Source: Bacilli bacterium
GTDB taxonomy: Bacteria > Bacillota_I > Bacilli_A > RF39 > UBA660
DNA: 64,000 bases
Direction of reading: 5' to 3'
Assembly: GCA_017541445.1 (NCBI GenBank)
Contig: JAFXZC010000010.1
Location: forward strand, 17,905 to 81,904
Each line of letters opens with the position of its first letter. Position 1 is the stretch's first letter. Positions 50,018-58,258 of the stretch are shown here, one piece after another. The notes beneath the pieces were generated by a model that had not been told where the DNA came from, made no database searches, and worked only from the letters and a program-made list of their open reading frames with translations. Position numbers and translations under genes: made by a program.

Positions 50018-50953
50018 ATGAAAGATATTAAAGTAATTTTTATGGGTACTCCAGAGTTTTCTGTACCTGTTTTAGAAGCGTTAATAGATAAATATAATGT
50101 TATTATGGTTGTTACTCAACCTGATAAAGAAGTAGGTAGACATAAAGAATTAGAGTATAGTCCTATTAAGAAGGTTGCATTAGAACATAATATTGAAGTT
50201 TATCAACCAGTTAAAATTAGAAAAGAATATGATAAAGTTGTTAATGCTGGTGCTGATATTGTTGTTACATGTGCTTTTGGACAAATAATACCTGAAGAGA
50301 TATTAAATGCTCCTAGATTAGGTTGTATTAATGTTCATGCTTCTTTACTTCCTAGATTAAGAGGTGGAGCTCCATTACATCATGCTATTATGGATGGAGA
50401 AGAAAAGACTGGTATTACTATTATGTATATGGATAAGAATATGGATACTGGTGATATTATTAGTAAAAGAGAATATGTTATTCAAGATAGTGATAATGTT
50501 GGTACATTACATGATAAATTAAGTATTATGGGTAGAGATTTATTAATGGAAACTTTACCTAGTATTATAGATGGTACTAATAAAAGAGAAGTACAAGATC
50601 ATGATAAAGCTACTTTTGCATGGAATATAACTAGAGAAGATGAACATATTAATTTTAATGTTACTGCAAGAGAAGTATTTAATAAAGTAAGAGGTTTAAA
50701 TCCATGGCCTAAGGCATATATGATTATGAATGAACAAGAAATTAAAGTATTAGAATGTTTTATTGGTGATAAGGATAGTAAATTTTCTCCTGGTACAATT
50801 GAAGAAATAAATAAAGATAATATTGGTATTAGTACTAAAGATAAAATAGTTTATATTACAAGAGTTAAACCTTTTGGTAAGAAAGAAATGAGTGCTTTAG
50901 ATTTTATTAATGGTTTAGATAAAGAAAAAGTACTTAATAGTATTGTAGAATGA
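50018..50953 (+). CDS. fmt: Methionyl-tRNA formyltransferase
   Basis: Formylates initiator Met-tRNA with 10-formyl-THF. 311 residues: 'KVIFMGTPEFSVPVLEALI', the folate/active-site region 'INVHASLLPRLRGGAPLHHAI', 'TGITIMYMDKNMDTGDI' and a C-terminal OB-type domain. GTGAT-N4-ATG start at 50018. Ends in TGA, overlapping the next ATG (ATGA). It is separated from priA here, whereas Bacillus keeps priA-def-fmt together; def is not in the window. Fhs at 28 kb would supply the folate. Confidence 0.96.
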   Translation: MKDIKVIFMGTPEFSVPVLEALIDKYNVIMVVTQPDKEVGRHKELEYSPIKKVALEHNIEVYQPVKIRKEYDKVVNAGADIVVTCAFGQIIPEEILNAPRLGCINVHASLLPRLRGGAPLHHAIMDGEEKTGITIMYMDKNMDTGDIISKREYVIQDSDNVGTLHDKLSIMGRDLLMETLPSIIDGTNKREVQDHDKATFAWNITREDEHINFNVTAREVFNKVRGLNPWPKAYMIMNEQEIKVLECFIGDKDSKFSPGTIEEINKDNIGISTKDKIVYITRVKPFGKKEMSALDFINGLDKEKVLNSIVE

Positions 50954-51519
50954 AAAAAAGAATATGTATTATTTTAGGTATTATATTAATTTTATTTATT
51001 GTATTAATGTTGTTACCTGATTCTTTTTATAAGAAACATTCTAAATATGGTTGGTTTTATGAAAATAATTTTATTGGTGAACCAACTTATGATGAAACTT
51101 TAGAAGGTTGGGATTTATCTATAGATGATTATTTTAATAAAGTATTAAATAATAAATATAGTTATAAATATGAATTAGATAATATTCAAGGTAGATTAAT
51201 ATGTGCTGGTAGAAAAGATGGAGATAAAGAAGAGGGAGAATGTACTTCTCCTAAAGAGATAAAATATACTAAAGAGAATATTAAAGATGCTTATGTTAAA
51301 TATAATACTAAGTATTTAGATATGAGTTATGTATATGATTTAATAAAAGATCAAGATAAAGATACTACACAAATGGAAGATACTAGATTATTTACATATA
51401 ATTTAGATAAAGATGAAACAGATATTTATATTTATTGTAGTAAAAGTAATATTAAAAAAATTATTATTATGAATATATATTTATCTTATGTAATAGAGTT
51501 TAGTGATATTAAAGAATAG
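50950..51519 (+). CDS. Single-pass membrane protein of unknown function
   Basis: 189 residues: one membrane helix (5-22) then an outside domain of about 165 residues with two cysteines (CAGRKDG...GECTSP) likely paired. 'KYGWFYENNFIGEPTYDETLEGWDLSIDDYF' (in parts) suggests an aromatic, acidic surface. No family recognised. Its ATG overlaps the fmt stop (ATGA), so it is expressed with fmt; a link to fmt function is unlikely. Confidence 0.6.
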   Translation: MKKRICIILGIILILFIVLMLLPDSFYKKHSKYGWFYENNFIGEPTYDETLEGWDLSIDDYFNKVLNNKYSYKYELDNIQGRLICAGRKDGDKEEGECTSPKEIKYTKENIKDAYVKYNTKYLDMSYVYDLIKDQDKDTTQMEDTRLFTYNLDKDETDIYIYCSKSNIKKIIIMNIYLSYVIEFSDIKE

Positions 51520-51528
51520 GGAGTTTTT

Positions 51529-52311
51529 ATGCGTAAAAATGTTTTTGGATTAGTGTTAGTTAATGCAATTACTTCTCTAAGAATATTTGGTTCAATAATA
51601 TTAATACCTATTTTTATTAGGTATGGTGGATTTGTAACTGGTTTTGTTGCATTAGCTTTTTTATTAACTGATTGTGTTGATGGATTTTTAGCTAGGCATT
51701 TAAATGCGCAGTCTTTTTTTGGATGTATTTTAGATGCTATTAGTGATAAAGTATTTGGTATTGTTTGTTTAGCTTTATTATCATCTTTTAATCCAGTTTT
51801 TTTAGGTATATTATTGATGGAAGTATTAATTACTGTTATTAATAATGTTAGTTTATCTAAAGGTAATAATGTACAATCTAGTTTTTTAGGGAAAGTTAAA
51901 ACGATTATTATGTCTTTAACAATTATAATTAGTTTTTTAATTATGGTACCTAATAAATTATTAGATTTATTAAATATTAATAGTGGTTTTATTTTTAATA
52001 TATTACAAAAAGATCCAAGTGATTTAACTACTTGGATGGCTTTAGTAGTATTAGGTGCTGATTTATTTGTATTTAGTGATTATTTACATAGAGCTAAACA
52101 ACAATCAGTAGAGTATTATAAGAAAGAAAATTTAACTATTAAAGATATTGAAGAATCTATTAATGATTTAGAGAATAAAAAGAGTGATTTATTAATTAAT
52201 AGTAAAGTAAAGAGATTTAAAACAAAGAAAGAATTAAAAAGAGATTTGTTTGATACAGATTATTATGTTAAACATAAGAATGATAGTTTGAGAGATTTAA
52301 TTTTTAAATAG
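51529..52311 (+). CDS. CDP-alcohol phosphatidyltransferase
   Basis: A membrane enzyme of phospholipid synthesis (PgsA or cardiolipin-synthase type). The full CDP-OH signature is present: 'DCVDGFLARHLNAQ', then G, CILD and AISD, which gives D-x2-DG-x2-AR-x8-G-x3-D-x3-D. About five to six helices in the first 190 residues, followed by an unusual Lys/Glu-rich cytosolic tail of about 60. 260 residues versus about 190 for PgsA. GGGAG SD. Follows the fmt unit by 9 nt. The alcohol acceptor is uncertain; glycerol-3-phosphate is the most common. Confidence 0.88.
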   Translation: MRKNVFGLVLVNAITSLRIFGSIILIPIFIRYGGFVTGFVALAFLLTDCVDGFLARHLNAQSFFGCILDAISDKVFGIVCLALLSSFNPVFLGILLMEVLITVINNVSLSKGNNVQSSFLGKVKTIIMSLTIIISFLIMVPNKLLDLLNINSGFIFNILQKDPSDLTTWMALVVLGADLFVFSDYLHRAKQQSVEYYKKENLTIKDIEESINDLENKKSDLLINSKVKRFKTKKELKRDLFDTDYYVKHKNDSLRDLIFK

Positions 52312-52322
52312 AGGGATTATTT

Positions 52323-52835
52323 ATGGCAGATAAGGGTATTTTTACAGAACAATATTTTAGATTTAATGGTATTAATAGTCAGAAGAAAAGAAGATGGTTA
52401 ATTAATACTTTAAGTTATTGTAAAGAAGTTAGAGATACTCTTTATCCATTAGATGGTAGTTTAGTTACAGAATTATCTATTGTTGAATTTAGTGCTACTA
52501 AAGAGAAAGATATTTATATATTAAATGGTTCTTTAATATTACAAGATGGGGATCGTTATGAGGCGAGAACTTTTTGTGCATATATATCTGGTAATGAAAT
52601 GGAAACTAGAGTCTATTTAGATATAGTTAGAGAAGGTACAGAAAATGTTGTTACTACTAGAGATAGTAAATATCAAAAAACTATAGTTACTAATGAAACT
52701 TTTGTAGACGCTGGTGATAAAATATTATCTATTACTTCGTATTGTGGAATGGATGGTAAAATATTTAATGATGAAATTCCTAAAAGAGAAGATAATTTAT
52801 TAGAAGAGAGAAGTATGCAAATGGGTGCTTTTTAA
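52323..52835 (+). CDS. Conserved-looking protein of unknown function
   Basis: 170 residues, soluble. 'YFRFNGINSQKKRRWLINTLSYC' starts a helical segment, then a beta-rich part ('KDIYILNGSLILQDGDRYEARTF', 'METRVYLDIVRE') and an acidic end 'EERSMQMGAF'. No known motif. GAGGGAT SD 6 nt before the ATG; 11 bp after the phosphatidyltransferase, in the same operon. I give no function. Confidence 0.6.
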   Translation: MADKGIFTEQYFRFNGINSQKKRRWLINTLSYCKEVRDTLYPLDGSLVTELSIVEFSATKEKDIYILNGSLILQDGDRYEARTFCAYISGNEMETRVYLDIVREGTENVVTTRDSKYQKTIVTNETFVDAGDKILSITSYCGMDGKIFNDEIPKREDNLLEERSMQMGAF

Positions 52836-52849
52836 AGTACTCTTTTTTT
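52823..52849 (+). terminator. Terminator with G-U pairs
   Basis: GGGTGCTT, TTTA loop, AAGTACTC (two G-U wobbles), T-tract that merges with TGTTATAAT. Confidence 0.65.
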
Positions 52850-52857
52850 GTTATAAT
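52849..52857 (+). promoter_or_regulatory. Extended -10 (TGTTATAAT) of P-ATPase-like gene
   Basis: The first T is the last base of the terminator T-tract. The ATG follows 16 nt after, behind GGGTGG. Confidence 0.65.
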
Positions 52858-52873
52858 TTTTATGGGTGGTTTT

Positions 52874-54088
52874 ATGAATATTAAATTAGATATTATTATG
52901 TCTTTAGTAATTTTATTTTTAATAATTATTTATAAGATATATCAATTTAAAAGATATAAATTAATATATGTTGGTAATTTATATAAAAGAAGTAATGGTA
53001 TTTGTAAAGTATTATTATCTTTAAGTATTTTAATAGGTATTGGTAGTTTATTGTTCTTTTATATTAATAATAATTTAAATATTAAAAATGTTTTATTTAG
53101 TATAAGTTTATTAGTTTGTGTATTACCTATAAATTTATTTAATATGTATAGAATGTTTTTTTTAGATGAAGAGAAATATAGTCATATTAAGACTGTTATT
53201 ACTAATAAGATTCCTGATAAAGAATTATTTAAGAAATATTTAAAAGCTGGTATTAATATTGTTATATTTAGTAAAGAAAAATTAAAATATAAAATAGATA
53301 AAGTTAGTATTAAAGATATTAATAGAAGAACTTTAAAGAAATGTTGTATTGTTAATAGCGAAGATATTAAAGTAGTTAATAAATATTTAATAGATGATGA
53401 AATTATTATTAATAATGATTTAGATAAATTATATGATAATATTTATCATGCTAGAGGAGTACATGATAATTATATTAGAAGTATTAAATATATATTTGTT
53501 TTATATTTTAGTATAGTTGTATCTAATATTGTTTTTATAGTAGGTAAATTTCCTGCATGTACAAATATTAGTTTTATATTATTATTTAAATTATTAAGTT
53601 TATTATGTATAGAGTTTATTTTTAAAGATTTAAAATATGATATAGATATTATGGATAGAAAAGTTAAAGATAGTAATATTATAGTAGGCAAACAAGAATG
53701 TTTATTATTATTTATGATTAGTATGTTAATATTATTTGCTATTTCTATACCTTATATGTTTATTATAGTTCAAAGTGATAATATTGGTTTAGTTAGAGGT
53801 TTATATTATGTTATTTTAATATATTGTATGTTATTTTTTAATTATTATAATTATAGTGAAAAGATATATATAATAAATATTATTAATAGTTTTAAAAGTA
53901 TTAGAATGATAATATATTTAGTATGTAGTATTGTTTTAAGTATATTAATAAGTAAAATAAAATATTTATATGTTAGTGATATGGTATTAAAGAATTATTT
54001 TTCTTGTATATTAATATCTTTAATAATATGTATTTTATTTGATGTATTTAAATTTAGTAGATGGTTAAGTAATAGGAGGAAGAGATAA
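52874..54088 (+). CDS. Shrunken P-type ATPase-like membrane protein, catalytic domains missing
   Basis: 404 residues, about eight to nine helices. Order resembles a P2-type (SERCA-like) ATPase from M3 onward: a helix pair at about 45-65 and 72-95 with 'LPINL' at 84-88 where Ca2+ pumps have PEGL; a 95-residue remnant with 'KAGINIVIF' (near 124, compare AGIKVVMIT) and 'IYHARGVHDNYIRSIKYIF' (from 190, compare REGRCAYSNIRKISLFL); then six helices with 'DIDIMDR' at 256-262, a SERCA-like M6-M7 motif. DKTGT, the nucleotide domain, TGD and GDGxND are absent. Start after GGGTGG. An intact pump lies one gene downstream. Homology is my reading by eye. Confidence 0.6.
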   Translation: MNIKLDIIMSLVILFLIIIYKIYQFKRYKLIYVGNLYKRSNGICKVLLSLSILIGIGSLLFFYINNNLNIKNVLFSISLLVCVLPINLFNMYRMFFLDEEKYSHIKTVITNKIPDKELFKKYLKAGINIVIFSKEKLKYKIDKVSIKDINRRTLKKCCIVNSEDIKVVNKYLIDDEIIINNDLDKLYDNIYHARGVHDNYIRSIKYIFVLYFSIVVSNIVFIVGKFPACTNISFILLFKLLSLLCIEFIFKDLKYDIDIMDRKVKDSNIIVGKQECLLLFMISMLILFAISIPYMFIIVQSDNIGLVRGLYYVILIYCMLFFNYYNYSEKIYIINIINSFKSIRMIIYLVCSIVLSILISKIKYLYVSDMVLKNYFSCILISLIICILFDVFKFSRWLSNRRKR

Positions 54089-54089
54089 G

Positions 54090-54995
54090 ATGAATATTAA
54101 GATTACTAAGAATATTGATGAAGCTAATATGATTACTCATGGTGGTAAATTTCATCCTGATGATGTTTTTAGTACTGTATTTATGAGTAGAGTAATAGAG
54201 AATCCTATTGTATTTAGAACTACTGATCAAAATATTAAGAGAGATAATGTTTTAATATATGATATTGGTTTTGGTAAATTTGATCATCATGGTCCAGATG
54301 CTTTATATAGAGAGAGTCCTAAATTAAAATATTGTTCTTTTGGATTACTTTGGAAAGAGTATGGAAGAGAATATTTAGAAAAAATAAAATCTGTTGATAG
54401 AGATGAATTATTTAGAAGAATAGATGAAGATTTAATAATGCAAATAGATGGTATTGATAATGGAGTATTTCCTAGTATTAAAGCTCCATATAAATTAAGA
54501 GATTTAGATTATATTATTGATTTATTTAATAATTCTTGGTTAGATGATACTGATACTGATATTAGATTTATGGAAGCTTTAGAAGTAGCTGATAAAATAT
54601 TTGATAGATTTTTAGTTAGAGAAGAAGCTTTAATAGTAGCTAAGAAGAAAGTGTTAGATAGTATTAGTAAATGTGATGATGGTATTTTAATATTAGATGA
54701 TTATTTACCTTATGAAGAAGGTTTATGGAGTGATAATAATAGTAAGAATATTAAAGTTATTATTATGCCTTCTAATAGAGGTGGTTATAATATTAAACCA
54801 GTTACTGTATCTAAAGATAGTCATGAGTTAGCTTACTCATTTAGCAAAGAATATTTAGGTTTACACGATGAAGAATTAGTTAATGTAAGTGGTATTAAGA
54901 GTGCTAGATTTGTACATATAAGTGGTTTTATTGCTTGTACTGGTACTTTAGAAGATGCTATTTTAATGGCAAAAAATGCTATAGAAGATAAATAA
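54090..54995 (+). CDS. MYG1-family metal-dependent phosphoesterase
   Basis: 301 residues. 'MITHGGKFHPDDVFSTVF' and 'DIGFGKFDHHGPDAL' are the defining DHH-like motifs of MYG1/UPF0160, eukaryotic members of which are 3'-5' RNA exonucleases. C-terminal 'SGIKSARFVHISGFIACTGTLEDAI' also fits. Begins 2 nt after the P-ATPase-like gene with AGGAGGAAGAG as SD, so co-transcribed. The bacterial substrate is not established. Confidence 0.88.
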   Translation: MNIKITKNIDEANMITHGGKFHPDDVFSTVFMSRVIENPIVFRTTDQNIKRDNVLIYDIGFGKFDHHGPDALYRESPKLKYCSFGLLWKEYGREYLEKIKSVDRDELFRRIDEDLIMQIDGIDNGVFPSIKAPYKLRDLDYIIDLFNNSWLDDTDTDIRFMEALEVADKIFDRFLVREEALIVAKKKVLDSISKCDDGILILDDYLPYEEGLWSDNNSKNIKVIIMPSNRGGYNIKPVTVSKDSHELAYSFSKEYLGLHDEELVNVSGIKSARFVHISGFIACTGTLEDAILMAKNAIEDK

Positions 54996-55011
54996 AATAT
55001 CTTCTTTTTTT
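54983..55011 (+). terminator. Terminator after MYG1 gene
   Basis: AGAAGATA, 7-nt loop, TATCTTCT, T-tract. It overlaps the coding end. Confidence 0.75.
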
Positions 55012-55056
55012 ATGATGTATTTTTTGATATAATAAGTAGGATAGTAGGTTGATAGC

Positions 55057-57672
55057 ATGAAAGATTATTATAATAAAACCAAAGAAGAAATATTTAATGA
55101 ATTTGATGTTACTGAAGATGGTTTAAGTAATAGTAAAGCAAATAAATTATTAGAAAAATATGGTAAGAATGAATTACCTAAAAAGAAACAAGAAAGTATT
55201 TTTAAATTATTTTTTAGTCAATTTAAAGATCCTATGGAATTAATATTAGTATTTACTGTTGTATTATCTTTTATAGTAGGTGAGACTTTTGATGCTATTG
55301 CATTAATAATAATTATTTTGGTAGATGTTATTCTTGGTACTATAGAAGAATGGAAAGCTAAGAAAGATGCAGATGCATTACTTAATATGATTAAAGTTGA
55401 ATCTAAAGTAATGAGAAATGGTAAAGAAATAGTTATTGATTCTTCTTTATTAGTTCCTGGTGATGTAGTATTACTTGAAAGTGGAGATAAGATAAGTATA
55501 GATGGTAGAATTATTGAATGTCATAATTTTCAAGTGGATGAATCTTCTTTAACAGGTGAATCTGTTGGTATTATTAAGAATAAAGATAAATTAAAAGGAG
55601 AAGTATTGCTCGCTGATAGAAAGAATATGGTATTTGCTGGTACTAGTGTTATTACTGGTAGAGCTAAAGTAGTTGTTACTCATACTGCTTCTCATACTGA
55701 AATAGGTAAGATTGCTGTTAAAGTAAATAATACGGAAGATGAAAAATCTCCTTTAACTATTAGAATGGAAAAATTTATTAGACAGATAAGTGTTGTTATT
55801 TTAATAATTGCATTAATAACTACATTTGTATTAGTTCAACATGATTATAAAGTTAATGAAATATTTGTATGTGTTATTGCTTTAGCTGTAAGTGCGATGC
55901 CAGAGGGGTTGAATTTAGCTTTAACTATGGCATTAACTATTGCTAGTAAGAGAATGGCTAAAAAGAATGTTATTGTTAAGAAATTAAATGCTGTTGAATC
56001 TTTAGGTAGTTGTACTGTTATAGCTAGTGATAAGACTGGTACTTTAACTGTTAATGAACAAACCGCTAAAGAGATTGTTTTAGCTGATGGTTCAATGTAT
56101 ATGATAGGTGGTACTGGTTATAATGATAATGGTAAGGTAGAACCTGTTGGTAAAGCTAAATTAGATAAAGCTAAAGAAATTGCTATGTTAGGTGCTTTAA
56201 ATACAGAAGCACATTTAGATCATAATGATGATGGTACTTGGGAATTCTTTGGGGATAGTATTGATATTGCTTTTTTATCTTTAGCTAAAAAGATGAATAT
56301 AGTAGAGTATCCTGATATTAGTGAAATAATTCCTTATGAATCAGAGAATCAATATTCTGCAGTATTTTATAAAAAAGGTAAAGATACATATTGTACTGTT
56401 AAAGGTTCTTTAGAAAAAGTTATGGCTTTTTCTAAAGAAGATGAAAAATATAAGAAACAAAATATTGAATTAACTAAAAGAGGTTATAGAGTTATTGCTA
56501 TTGCTAATGGTAAAGTAAATGGTCATAATAAAGAAGATATTAAGAATTTAGATTTTGTTGGTATGGTTGCATTTATAGATCCTATTAGGGTAGAAGTTAA
56601 ACAATCTATTAGAGATTGTCGTAATGCTGGTATTAAGGTTGTTATGATAACAGGAGATCATCCTTTAACTGCTTTAAGTATTGCTAAAGATTTAGGTTTA
56701 GTTAATAGTGATGATCAAGTTGCTACTGGTGTTGAAGTTCAAGAAGCTCGTAGTAAAGGTGAAATTGAATTTGATGAATTTGTTAAGAGTAAGAGAGTGT
56801 TCTCTAGAGTAACTCCTATGGATAAATTAGAAATAGTTAATTCTTTTAAAAGACAAGGTGAATTTGTTGCTGTTACTGGTGATGGAGTTAATGATGCTCC
56901 AGCTATTAAGAGTGCTAATATAGGTATTGCTATGGGTAGTGGTACTGATGTTGCTAAAGAGACTGCTTCTATAATAGTAGCTGATGATAATTTTACTTCG
57001 ATAGTAGATGGTATTAGAGAAGGTAGATGTGCTTATAGTAATATTAGAAAAATATCTTTATTCTTATTAGGTTGTGGTTTTGCTGAGATAGCATTCTTCT
57101 TATTATCTATTGCATTTGGTTATGAAATTCCTTTAGTAGCTATTCAATTATTATGGTTAAATATGGTTACTGATGGTTTCCAAGATATTAGTTTATCTTT
57201 AGAAACATGTGAAGATGATATTATGAAAGAGAAACCTAGAGATACAAAAGAATCTTTATTTAATAAAGATTTAATATTAGGTATTGCTGTATTAGGTACT
57301 ACTATAACTATAATTGTATTTGGTACATGGTTATTTATGATGAAGAGAAATTATAATTTAGTAACTGCTAGAAGTATTATTATGATGCTAATGGTTATTA
57401 TTCAAAATATTAATGTATTAAATTGTAGAAGTGAAAAGAAATCATTATTTAGTATTAGTTTAAAAACTAATCCTTTATTAATAGTTACTATAATTGGTTC
57501 TATTTTATTACAAGTAGTACTTGCAGAAATAGATATTACTGCTAAATTTTTAAATGTTGAACCTATTAGTTGGTTAAGTATTATGGAAATATTTGGTTTA
57601 TCGTTTATAATAATAGTTGTATTTGAAGTTTACAAATATATTAGAGAAAGGAGGAATCATATAGATGAGTAA
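55057..57672 (+). CDS. Calcium-type P-type ATPase (P2 family)
   Basis: 871 residues. N-terminal cation-ATPase domain, A-domain 'DESSLTGES', M4 'SAMPEGL', phosphorylation site D325 ('SDKTGTLT'), hinge 'GIKVVMITGDHPLTA', 'TGDGVNDAPAIKSANIGIAMG', M5-M6 'QLLWLNMVTDGFQDISLSLE' and ten helices in all. PEGL in M4 and N..TD in M6 keep the residues of one Ca2+ site of SERCA/PMCA pumps, so Ca2+ export is likely. ATG at 55057 has only a weak SD (GGTTGATAGC). The 3' end overlaps the next gene by 8 nt. Confidence 0.93.
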   Translation: MKDYYNKTKEEIFNEFDVTEDGLSNSKANKLLEKYGKNELPKKKQESIFKLFFSQFKDPMELILVFTVVLSFIVGETFDAIALIIIILVDVILGTIEEWKAKKDADALLNMIKVESKVMRNGKEIVIDSSLLVPGDVVLLESGDKISIDGRIIECHNFQVDESSLTGESVGIIKNKDKLKGEVLLADRKNMVFAGTSVITGRAKVVVTHTASHTEIGKIAVKVNNTEDEKSPLTIRMEKFIRQISVVILIIALITTFVLVQHDYKVNEIFVCVIALAVSAMPEGLNLALTMALTIASKRMAKKNVIVKKLNAVESLGSCTVIASDKTGTLTVNEQTAKEIVLADGSMYMIGGTGYNDNGKVEPVGKAKLDKAKEIAMLGALNTEAHLDHNDDGTWEFFGDSIDIAFLSLAKKMNIVEYPDISEIIPYESENQYSAVFYKKGKDTYCTVKGSLEKVMAFSKEDEKYKKQNIELTKRGYRVIAIANGKVNGHNKEDIKNLDFVGMVAFIDPIRVEVKQSIRDCRNAGIKVVMITGDHPLTALSIAKDLGLVNSDDQVATGVEVQEARSKGEIEFDEFVKSKRVFSRVTPMDKLEIVNSFKRQGEFVAVTGDGVNDAPAIKSANIGIAMGSGTDVAKETASIIVADDNFTSIVDGIREGRCAYSNIRKISLFLLGCGFAEIAFFLLSIAFGYEIPLVAIQLLWLNMVTDGFQDISLSLETCEDDIMKEKPRDTKESLFNKDLILGIAVLGTTITIIVFGTWLFMMKRNYNLVTARSIIMMLMVIIQNINVLNCRSEKKSLFSISLKTNPLLIVTIIGSILLQVVLAEIDITAKFLNVEPISWLSIMEIFGLSFIIIVVFEVYKYIRERRNHIDE

Positions 57673-58180
57673 TGTTACTCCTATTATAGGATTAATTATT
57701 GGTGTTTTACTTTTGTTTTTTGGTTATAAATTACAAAAGTGGATGGTTATTTTAGGATGGTTCTTATTAGGTTATATGCTTGGTGGATATATTGGTGGTA
57801 TGTTTACTGAAGGAACTATTTTATTAATAATTCAAATTGGTTGTGGTTTATTACTTGCTGGTGGTGGATGGAAATTAGAAAAGATTGCTTTATGTGTTGC
57901 TATTGCATATTATACTTATTGTGTATTAGTTCCATATAATTTTAATTTCTTCCCTGAACATTTATATAATGTTGCTACTATAATAGGTATTTCTATTATT
58001 GTAGGTATTGTAGCAGTAAGATTTATTAGACCTATTTTGATATTAGTAACTGCTTTTTATGGAGCTACAATGATTGTTCAATATTTACCTACTTTTGTTA
58101 GCATTCCAAGTAAAGTTTTAACTATAGGTTTCTATGTGTTAATCATAATTGGTGCTATTGTACAAGGTAATACTAATTAA
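57665..58180 (+). CDS. Polytopic membrane protein (TMEM198/DUF4203-like)
   Basis: 171 residues, about seven short helices with Gly-rich packing ('LGYMLGGYIGGMF', 'CGLLLAGGGWKLEK'), the style of DUF4203/TM7S3-TM198 proteins. The start overlaps the P-type ATPase gene by 8 nt (GGAGG SD inside it), so the two are coupled; a helper role to the pump is possible but unproven. A GAAA-tetraloop terminator separates it from essC. Confidence 0.65.
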   Translation: MSNVTPIIGLIIGVLLLFFGYKLQKWMVILGWFLLGYMLGGYIGGMFTEGTILLIIQIGCGLLLAGGGWKLEKIALCVAIAYYTYCVLVPYNFNFFPEHLYNVATIIGISIIVGIVAVRFIRPILILVTAFYGATMIVQYLPTFVSIPSKVLTIGFYVLIIIGAIVQGNTN

Positions 58181-58199
58181 GCGAGAAATCGCTTTTTTA
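58179..58199 (+). terminator. GAAA-tetraloop terminator before essC
   Basis: AAGCGA, GAAA loop, TCGCTT, T-tract. Confidence 0.85.
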
Positions 58200-58224
58200 A
58201 GTTGTAATAAATTGTTATTTGGTT

Positions 58225-58230
58225 TATAAT
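58225..58230 (+). promoter_or_regulatory. -10 box (TATAAT) of essC
   Basis: TATAAT lies 28 nt before the ATG. AAGGGAGTG lies between. Confidence 0.55.
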
Positions 58231-58258
58231 TTTATATAGAATAAGGGAGTGTGGCAGG

